Shown piece after piece: positions 56,298-64,000 of a stretch of 64,000 bases of DNA. The notes under the pieces are model-generated. The model had not been told where the DNA came from. It saw nothing but the letters and a program-made list of their open reading frames with translations, and made no database searches. Both the position numbers and the translations under genes were made by a program. The stretch's first letter is position 1. Each line of letters opens with the position of its first letter. Source of the stretch: Motilibacter aurantiacus. Lineage in GTDB: Bacteria > Actinomycetota > Actinomycetes > Motilibacterales > Motilibacteraceae. The stretch lies in assembly GCF_011250645.1 (NCBI RefSeq), contig NZ_JAANNO010000001.1, forward strand, positions 456,658-520,657, written 5' to 3'.

Positions 56298-57161
56298 CTA
56301 GCGCTGGTGGCCGGCGATCTCCAGCAGCCGGGCCACCCGCTCCTCGGTCGGCGGGTGCGTGGAGAACAGCCGGGCCGGGCCGTCGGCGCGGAACGGGTTG
56401 GCGATCATGAGCGCGCTGGTGGTGCGCAGCCGCGGCTCCGGGACGAGCGGGAGGCGGCGTACGCCCGCCTCGATCTTGCGCAGGGCGCTGGCCAGCGCGA
56501 GCGGGTCGCCGGTCACGGCGGCACCCGAGGCATCGGCCTGGAACTCGCGTGCCCGGCTGACGCCGAGCCGGACGAGCGTGGCGGCGACCGGGCCGAGCAC
56601 GAGCAGCAGGAGCATGCCCAGCGGGTTCACCCCCTCGTCGTCGTCGTCCCCGCCCAAGGGGACGAGCCACGCCAGATGGGCGAGCCAGACCACCACGCTG
56701 GCGAGCCCGGCCGCGACCGAGGAGAGCAGGATGTCGCGGTTGTAGACGTGGGAGAGCTCGTGGCCGATCACACCGCGCAGCTCGCGCTCGTCGAGGAGCC
56801 CGAGGATCCCCTCGGTCACGCACACCGCCGCGTGCCGCGGGTTGCGCCCGGTGGCGAAGGCGTTGGGCGCTGCGGTCGGCGCGACGTAGAGCCGCGGCAT
56901 CGGACGGCGCGCAGCCGTGGACAGCTCGCGGACCACCCGGTAGAGGCCCGGGGCCTCGAACTCGCTGACCGGCCGGGCGCGCACCGAGCGCAGCGCGATC
57001 GTGGCGCTGGCGAAGTAGGCGACGCCGTTGGTCGCGAGCGCCACCAGCACGGCCGCCGTGAGCCCCGTCGCCCCCCCGACCGCCCGCCCCACGAGCAGGA
57101 TCAGCGCTGACAGGGCACCGAGCAGGACCGCCGTCCTGACACCGTTGTGGTGCCGATGCAC
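56298..57161 (-). CDS. htpX: HtpX-like M48 membrane metalloprotease
   Basis: 287 residues. Two N-terminal membrane helices (about 10-60), zinc motif HELSH at 134-138, two further hydrophobic segments (about 145-200), and the third-ligand segment SRAREFQADASGA, then FSTHPPTEERVARL as in HtpX/Ste24-type M48B proteases. HtpX degrades damaged membrane proteins. GTG 57161. It lies 83 bases downstream of nuoI on the same strand and may be part of that operon. Confidence 0.9.
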   Translation of the reverse strand: MHRHHNGVRTAVLLGALSALILLVGRAVGGATGLTAAVLVALATNGVAYFASATIALRSVRARPVSEFEAPGLYRVVRELSTAARRPMPRLYVAPTAAPNAFATGRNPRHAAVCVTEGILGLLDERELRGVIGHELSHVYNRDILLSSVAAGLASVVVWLAHLAWLVPLGGDDDDEGVNPLGMLLLLVLGPVAATLVRLGVSRAREFQADASGAAVTGDPLALASALRKIEAGVRRLPLVPEPRLRTTSALMIANPFRADGPARLFSTHPPTEERVARLLEIAGHQR

Positions 57162-57244
57162 GCGTCACTCCCTCCGACCGGCGCCGCTCGCGCCGCCGAT
57201 GCGAGAACGCCGCCGCGCGGGCGGGGCGTTCCCCGGCCGGCAGG

Positions 57245-57625
57245 TCAGTCGTCGGCGGGGGCGCCGGGCAGCGCGGCAGGCGGGACGTCCGCCATCCACT
57301 GGCCGAGCCGGTCGCGCTCGTGCACCAGATCGCGCACGTCGAGCGCCGAGTAGCCGGGGTCGGGCGCCCAGAACAGGGCGTCGAACGGGCAGGCCTCGAC
57401 GCAGATGCCGCAGTACATGCAGAGCCCGTAGTCGATGGCGAACCGGTCGAGCACGTGGACCGAGCGGGGCCGGCCTCCGGGGCCTTCGGCGGGCTGGCGC
57501 TCCACGTGCGAGTCGATCTCGATGCACCAGTCGGGGCACTCGCGGACGCAGAGCATGCAGACCGTGCAGTTCTGCTCGAGCAGCGCGATGACGCCGCGAC
57601 TGCGGTCCGGTGCCGGATAGCTCAT
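57245..57625 (-). CDS. nuoI: NuoI-like 2x[4Fe-4S] ferredoxin subunit
   Basis: 126 residues, shorter than typical NuoI (~165-200). Two complete cluster motifs, [12 protein letters not shown] and [12 protein letters not shown], bind N6a/N6b-type clusters and would pass electrons to NuoB. The C-terminal region [20 protein letters not shown] is NuoI-like. ATG 57625 overlaps the nuoC stop (ATGA). No membrane segment. Part of the three-gene nuoB-nuoC-nuoI unit. Confidence 0.88.
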   Translation of the reverse strand: MSYPAPDRSRGVIALLEQNCTVCMLCVRECPDWCIEIDSHVERQPAEGPGGRPRSVHVLDRFAIDYGLCMYCGICVEACPFDALFWAPDPGYSALDVRDLVHERDRLGQWMADVPPAALPGAPADD

Positions 57626-58194
57626 CGCTGCCCCCAGGTGCCGGGCTCGGGTACGCCGGGGGGCAGGGTGCGCCGGCGCGCCCGCCCGCTCGGCTCGTGC
57701 TCGCCCGGCCACGGCCGGGCCACCCGGCTGGCCAGAACGAAGCCCTTGCGCAGCGGGTGGCCGGCGAAGCCGTCGGGCAGCAGGAGCGGGCGCAGCCCGG
57801 GGTGGCCCTCGAAGACGACGCCGAACATCTCGTGGGCCTCCCGCTCGTGCCAGGCGGCGCCGGCGAAGACGTCCACGACGCTGGCGACCTGGGGCGCGGA
57901 CGGGTCCGTGAGGGTACGCAGCAGCACGCCGTGGCCACGGTGCCCGCCGTCGGGCGCGAGCAGCGAGGCGACGACACGGACGCCCTCGTCGAGCTCGTCG
58001 ACCGCGGTCAGCCAGTCGAACCACGCGAGCCCGAGCCCGTCACGGGCGGCGAGCAGGCTCTCGCGCCAGCGCGGCGCGGCGACGTCGGCGTACGCCGTGC
58101 CGGTGGCGGTGCCCACGGCGAGCAGGGAGTCGCCGAGGGCGGGCTCGAGCGCGGCGCGCAGCTCGGCCTCGGCGACGGGGGCAGCGGCGGTCAC
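57622..58194 (-). CDS. nuoC: NuoC-like (30 kDa) subunit
   Basis: 190 residues. [40 protein letters not shown] and [20 protein letters not shown] then RKGF match the 30 kDa complex I/group 4 hydrogenase subunit, which packs against NuoB and Nuo[12 protein letters not shown] in place of WxEREVxDMFG recalls hydrogenase-type homologues. GTG 58194 overlaps the nuoB stop (GTGA). Confidence 0.88.
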   Translation of the reverse strand: MTAAAPVAEAELRAALEPALGDSLLAVGTATGTAYADVAAPRWRESLLAARDGLGLAWFDWLTAVDELDEGVRVVASLLAPDGGHRGHGVLLRTLTDPSAPQVASVVDVFAGAAWHEREAHEMFGVVFEGHPGLRPLLLPDGFAGHPLRKGFVLASRVARPWPGEHEPSGRARRRTLPPGVPEPGTWGQR

Positions 58195-58655
58195 GGCAGC
58201 AGGGCCTCGAGCTTGGCCAGCCCGTCGGCCAGCGCCTCGGGCCGGGGCGGGCAGCCGGGGACCCAGACGTCGACCGGGAGGAACTGGTCGATGCCCTTGG
58301 TCACGCAGTAGGAGTCCCAGTACGGTCCGCCGCTGGTGACGCAGGCCCCGTACGCGACGACCCGCCGCGGCTCGGGGAGCGCGGCGTACGCGTCGAGGAC
58401 GGCCGGCAGCAGGGTGTCGGTGACAGTGCCGCTCACGAGCAGCACGTGGACCGGAACCGGACCGGGCAGGGTGTCGGCCGCGGCGGACGGGCGCGCGACG
58501 GCTGCGGCCACCTCGACCGCGCAGCAGGCGAGCCCGGCGTCCGCCACGTGCAGCAGGTGCCCGCGCCCCCACGGCAGCGGGGCGCGCTCGGCGGGGCCGA
58601 CCGGGGCGGGGCGGGGGCGCCCCACGGTGGGCAGCGGCAGGAAGGCGGGGCTCAC
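58191..58655 (-). CDS. nuoB: NuoB-like (20 kDa) Fe-S subunit
   Basis: 154 residues. All four N2-type ligands are present: the tandem Cys44-Cys45 in GLACCAVEV, Cys105 in YGACVTSGGPYWDSYCVTKG and Cys135 in VPGCPPRPEAL. The segment between the first two motifs is shorter than in respiratory NuoB. GTG 58655 after GAAGGGG. First gene of the unit; divergent from the DUF1524-beta-helix gene (148-base gap). There is no nuoD in the window. Confidence 0.88.
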   Translation of the reverse strand: MSPAFLPLPTVGRPRPAPVGPAERAPLPWGRGHLLHVADAGLACCAVEVAAAVARPSAAADTLPGPVPVHVLLVSGTVTDTLLPAVLDAYAALPEPRRVVAYGACVTSGGPYWDSYCVTKGIDQFLPVDVWVPGCPPRPEALADGLAKLEALLP

Positions 58656-58803
58656 GACCCCTTCAGGTTAACGGCAGCCGAACGTCGCGCCCGGACGAGC
58701 TAACGCCGGACGGGACGCGATCAGTCCGGTTACGGTGGCGCGGCACAGCGTTCCACCGCCCGGCCGGCCGGGCGCGTTCACTTCTTTTCGGGGGGTCTGC
58801 TTC

Positions 58804-60708
58804 GTGAGCTCGATTCGACGTGCCGTCGTGGCGGCGGCCGCCGGGATCGCCGTGGCGGCAGGGGGCCTGGCCTCCGGTGGTGGCAGCGCGATCGCGGCAC
58901 CCGGCGCCGGCCAGTCGGCTGTCGCGCCCGCGGCGGCCAAGGTCACCGCCAGGGCCGCGCTCGCCAGGCTGAAGGTGAAGCCGTACGGCTCGCTCGCCGG
59001 CTACTCCGGCGCGAAGTTCGGCAGGACGTGGGCCGACATCGACGCGAACAAGTGCGACACCCGCAACGACATCCTCTGGCGCGACATGGTCCGGACCGCC
59101 AAGCTCAAGCCGCGCAGCCGCTGCGCGGTCGCCAGCGGGTCGCTCACCAGCCCCTACACCGGGCGGGTCGTCGCCTACCGTGCGGCCAGGCCGGTCGTGG
59201 CGGTGGACCGCACGGTCACCCTGCAGGAGGCGTGGCGCAGCGGGGCAGGCCGGTGGAGCCAGGCCAAGCGACTGGTGTTCGCCAACGACCCGCTCAACCT
59301 GCAGGCGGTCGACGTCGCGTCGAGCAAGAGGCGCGGCACGAAGGACGCCGCCTCCTGGCTGCCGTCGAGCGCGAAGTACCGCTGCGCCTACGTGGCCCGC
59401 CGGGTCGGGGTGAAGACGAAGTACGGCCTGCCCGTAACCACCGCCGAGAAGCAGGCGATGAGCTCGGTGCTGGCGAGCTGCCCCTCGCGGGTCATGCCGA
59501 CCGGCGGCGCCTCGCTGCCGCGGGGCGGCAACGCCGGCGGCAAGCCGCAGCCGGGCTCGCCCCCCGGTGTCGACGTGCCGCCGGTCACCGACGCGCCCGA
59601 CCTCCCGCCGGGCACCACCTCGCCGACGCCCACCCCGACGCCGACGAGCCCAGCTCCCGCGAGCCCTGCGCCGGGGACGCCCACCGACCCGCGCAACCCG
59701 GGCACCCCGCCCTACACCCCGGGCACCGGGACCGGGGCCCTGCCGCGGCCCGGCGTCGAGGGCCAGGACTGGACCCCCGCCATGGGCAGCGCCTTCTTCA
59801 CCCCGGCCACGTTCTCCGAGCTGCGCAAGGCCATCGCGGCGGCCCGGCCGGGCACCGTCATCACGCTGGGCGACGGGGCGTACCTCTCGCGCATCGTGCT
59901 GTCCGCCAACGGCACGAAGGAGAACCCCATCGTGCTGCGCGGCAGCCGCGGCGCGATCCTCAGCTCCGGCGGCATCTCCAGCGGCGTCGGGCTCACCATC
60001 ACCGGGGACTACTGGCGGGTCGAGGGCATCACGATGACCCACTCGCAGAAGGGCGTCCTGCTCGACGGCTCGGTCGGCACCGTTCTCGACGGCATCGAGG
60101 TCAGCGACACCGGCAACGAGGCCGTGCACTTCCGCAAGGGCTCCAGCGACGGGGTGATCCGCAACAGCTGGATCCACCACACCGGGGTCAGCAAGCAGGA
60201 GTACGGCGAGGGCGTCTACATCGGCTCCGCGGTGTCGAACTGGCCCTCGCTCACCGCGGGGCAGCCCGACCTCTCCGACCGGGTCCTCGTCGAGAACAAC
60301 GTGATCGAGCACACCTCCGCCGAGGGCGTCGACATCAAGGAGGGGACCACGGGCGGCATCGTGCGCGGCAACACGTTCGTCCGCTCCGGCGTCTCCGGCG
60401 CCAACTTCGCCGACTCCTGGATCGACGTGAAGGGCAGCGGCTACTCGATCGTCGGCAACTCCGGCAGCGGCGCCGACTTCCTGCGTGACGCCATCCAGGT
60501 GCACGCGACGAAGTACCCGAAGAAGCACCCGCGCGAGGGCTACGTCATCGAGGGCTCCGGAAACGGCAACTACTTCAGCGGCAACCGCGCCCTGGACGGG
60601 ATTCCCGACTACACGGTCAACGTGGTCGCCGGCTCGGGCAACGTCGTGGCCTGCGACAACACGCACGCGCTGGGCGCCGGCCACGTGAGCAACATCCGCT
60701 GCAGCTGA
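58804..60708 (+). CDS. Secreted DUF1524 (HNH-like)-parallel beta-helix fusion protein
   Basis: 634 residues from GTG 58804, with a GGGGGG-rich ribosome site. Signal peptide (about 1-32, ending GGGSAIAA). Residues ~55-228 match DUF1524/GmrSD C-terminal HNH-type domains: KFGRTWADIDANKCDTRNDI, LQEAWRSGAGRWS, FANDPLNLQAVD, SSKRRGTKDAASWLP, YRCAYVARRVGVKTKYGLPV. The usual DHVV active-site segment reads VDRTVTL (Asp135, Arg136), so the catalytic histidine appears lost. After a Pro/Thr/Gly linker (~232-320), residues ~325-634 form a right-handed beta-helix (TVITLGDGAYLSRIVLSANG, PIVLRGSRGAILSSGGI, then repeated GI/GV rungs) like polysaccharide lyases. Substrate unknown; likely extracellular, acting on or binding polymers. 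Confidence 0.83.
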   Translation: MSSIRRAVVAAAAGIAVAAGGLASGGGSAIAAPGAGQSAVAPAAAKVTARAALARLKVKPYGSLAGYSGAKFGRTWADIDANKCDTRNDILWRDMVRTAKLKPRSRCAVASGSLTSPYTGRVVAYRAARPVVAVDRTVTLQEAWRSGAGRWSQAKRLVFANDPLNLQAVDVASSKRRGTKDAASWLPSSAKYRCAYVARRVGVKTKYGLPVTTAEKQAMSSVLASCPSRVMPTGGASLPRGGNAGGKPQPGSPPGVDVPPVTDAPDLPPGTTSPTPTPTPTSPAPASPAPGTPTDPRNPGTPPYTPGTGTGALPRPGVEGQDWTPAMGSAFFTPATFSELRKAIAAARPGTVITLGDGAYLSRIVLSANGTKENPIVLRGSRGAILSSGGISSGVGLTITGDYWRVEGITMTHSQKGVLLDGSVGTVLDGIEVSDTGNEAVHFRKGSSDGVIRNSWIHHTGVSKQEYGEGVYIGSAVSNWPSLTAGQPDLSDRVLVENNVIEHTSAEGVDIKEGTTGGIVRGNTFVRSGVSGANFADSWIDVKGSGYSIVGNSGSGADFLRDAIQVHATKYPKKHPREGYVIEGSGNGNYFSGNRALDGIPDYTVNVVAGSGNVVACDNTHALGAGHVSNIRCS

Positions 60709-60723
60709 ACCCTCCGCCCCGCA

Positions 60724-60759
60724 CGACGGGCCCGGCACCCCGAGGTGCCGGGCCCGTCG
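60724..60759 (+). terminator. Terminator after the DUF1524-beta-helix gene
   Basis: A perfect 16-bp stem (60724-60739 with 60744-60759), 4-base loop, begins 16 bases after the stop. Confidence 0.8.
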
Positions 60760-60851
60760 CCGTCGGGCGCCGGACGTGACTCGTGACACAGGCCGCTCGG
60801 CGCGGAAGGGGCGGCCGGGTGCGGGCGTTGCAGTCGGTCGAGGCAAGGGTT

Positions 60852-60874
60852 GCCTACCCGTAACATAGGTAGGC
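60852..60874. promoter_or_regulatory. Inverted repeat over a -10-like box upstream of korA
   Basis: GCCTACC (60852-60858) and GGTAGGC (60868-60874) form a 7-bp palindrome with a 9-base centre that contains TAACAT (60861-60866), a good -10 element. A regulator bound here would block transcription of korAB. No good -35 is seen; leader to korA ~130 bases. Confidence 0.45.
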
Positions 60875-61004
60875 GCGACAGACGGCGGCAGTGCCTGCGC
60901 AGAGCTCCCGAGGACGACGCGCGTCGGCTCTCCCGCAGTCCGCCGCATGCGCTCGTTGCCGCAGTCCTTGCAGGGACGCTCCGCCGACCAGGAGGCTAGT
61001 TCGC

Positions 61005-62890
<1,886 letters not shown>

Positions 62891-62894
<4 letters not shown>

Positions 62895-63937
62895 CTGTCG
62901 CGGACCTGCCCACCCCGAAGCTGACGGCCAAGGACTTCAAGACGGACCAGGAGGTCCGCTGGTGCCCCGGCTGCGGTGACTACGCCATCCTCGCCGCCGT
63001 CCAGGGCTTCATGCCCGAGCTGGGCGTGGCGCGCGAGAACATCGCCATCGTCTCCGGCATCGGGTGCTCCTCGCGCTTCCCGTACTACATGAACACCTAC
63101 GGGATGCACTCGATCCACGGGCGCGCCCCGGCGATCGCCACCGGCCTGGCCGCATCCCGGCAGGACCTCTCGGTCTGGGTCATCACCGGCGACGGCGACG
63201 CGCTCTCGATCGGGGGCAACCACCTGATCCACGCGCTGCGGCGCAACGTCGAGCTGAAGATCCTGCTGTTCAACAACCAGATCTACGGCCTGACCAAGGG
63301 GCAGTTCTCCCCCACGTCCGAGCTGGGCAAGATCACCAAGTCCACGCCGATGGGCTCGCTGGACGCGCCGTTCAACCCGGTCTCGCTGGCCCTCGGCGCC
63401 GAGGCGACGTTCGTCGCGCGCACCATGGACTCCGACCGCAAGCACCTGACGTCGGTGCTGCGCGCGGCGGCCGAGCACAAGGGCTCGGCGCTCGTGGAGA
63501 TCTACCAGAACTGCAACATCTTCAACGACGGCGCGTTCGACGTGCTCAAGGACCCGGAGACCCGCGAGGACTTCGGCTTCCAGCTGCAGGACGGCGAGCC
63601 GATCCGCTGGGGCAAGGACGGCCGGTACGGCATCGTCCGCGACGCGGCTACCGGCTCGCTGCGCGTGGTCGACGACGTCGACGACGACAGCGTCGGCCGG
63701 CTGCTCGTGCACGACGCGCGCAACCCCGACCCGTCCACGGCGTTCGCGCTCTCCCGGCTGCAGGACTCCTCGCTCGCGCGTACCGCGTTCGGGGTGTTCC
63801 GCGACGTCAACCGCCCGGCCTACGGCGCCCTGGTCGAGGACCAGATCCACCGGGCCAAGGCGACGCAGGGCGAGGGCGACCTCGGGGCGCTGCTGGCCGG
63901 CGGCGACACCTGGACCATCTCCGGGACGATCAACTGA
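62891..63937 (+). CDS. korB: 2-oxoacid:ferredoxin oxidoreductase subunit beta
   Basis: 348 residues. Cluster and cofactor residues: WCPGCGDYAIL, GIGCSSRFPYYMNTYGMHSI, and the thiamine diphosphate motif ITGDGDALSIGGNHLIHALR, then FNNQIYGLTKGQFSPTSELG. The third conserved cysteine lies in EIYQNCNIFND. There is no separate delta ferredoxin subunit, so it must reduce a soluble ferredoxin. GTG 62891 overlaps the korA stop. Confidence 0.95.
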
Positions 63938-63949
63938 GCAGCCCTGCTT

Positions 63950-63987
63950 CGTCGAAGGGGCCGGTGGAGACACCGGCCCCTTCGACG
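63950..63987 (+). terminator. Terminator after korAB
   Basis: A perfect 17-bp stem (63950-63966 with 63971-63987) with a GAGA tetraloop starts 13 bases after the korB stop. Confidence 0.85.
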
Positions 63988-64000
63988 TCTCCCGGGGCCT

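Overview
The window is very GC-rich (by eye about 72-74 %) and uses G/C almost exclusively at third codon positions. Its gene order is that of an actinobacterium (class Actinomycetes): secE-nusG-rplKA-rplJL-rpoBC-rpsLG-fusA-tuf, then the S10, spc and alpha ribosomal operons ending in rplQ-truA, with an ESX-4-type type VII secretion (T7SS) locus attached to truA. The arrangement resembles non-mycobacterial actinomycetes (Streptomyces-like str/S10/spc/alpha continuity) while keeping the Mycobacterium-like links truA-ESX-4 and rpmG-hadA-hadB. I cannot name a genus from this alone. No CRISPR array, insertion sequence, rRNA gene, integrase or phage gene is visible.

Region 1 (1-11034) is a T7SS core: eccC (N-terminal part only, cut by the window edge), eccD, an uncharacterised coupled partner, eccE, eccB and the mycosin protease mycP. 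The genes lie on alternating strands, and a GAF-PAS4-GGDEF-EAL cyclic-di-GMP enzyme sits in the middle. No WXG100 substrate gene is inside the window; by analogy with ESX-4 it would be expected just left of base 1.

Region 2 (11036-47383, all on the minus strand apart from non-coding gaps) is the translation/transcription core. Read in transcription order it runs secE, nusG, rplK, rplA | rplJ, rplL | rpoB, rpoC | (degenerate DUF4190 gene) | rpsL, rpsG, fusA, tuf | rpsJ through rplO | secY, adk, map | infA, rpmJ, rpsM, rpsK, rpsD | rpoA, rplQ, truA. Good sigma-70-like promoter pairs precede rplJ, rpoB, rpsL and infA, weaker ones precede rpsJ, secY and secE, and strong GC hairpins end rplA, rplL, rpoC, tuf, rplO and rpmJ. 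Many genes in these operons are coupled by 1-4 base stop/start overlaps.

Region 3 (47775-55260) holds an aspartate-type aminotransferase, an adenosine deaminase-like gene, murB, a HadA/HadB-like dehydratase pair, rpmG, tRNA-Met, tRNA-Thr, an ECF sigma factor with a co-transcribed membrane-anchored partner, tRNA-Tyr and yajQ.

Region 4 (55344-63937) is accessory: a secreted SGNH hydrolase, an HtpX-like protease, a compact nuoB-nuoC-nuoI cluster lacking every other complex I subunit, a large secreted protein fusing a degenerate DUF1524 (HNH-type) domain to a right-handed beta-helix, and the two-subunit 2-oxoacid:ferredoxin oxidoreductase korAB. The orphan Nuo module beside htpX and the DUF1524-beta-helix fusion are the least conventional items. 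The c-di-GMP enzyme inside the secretion locus is the other feature most worth following up.
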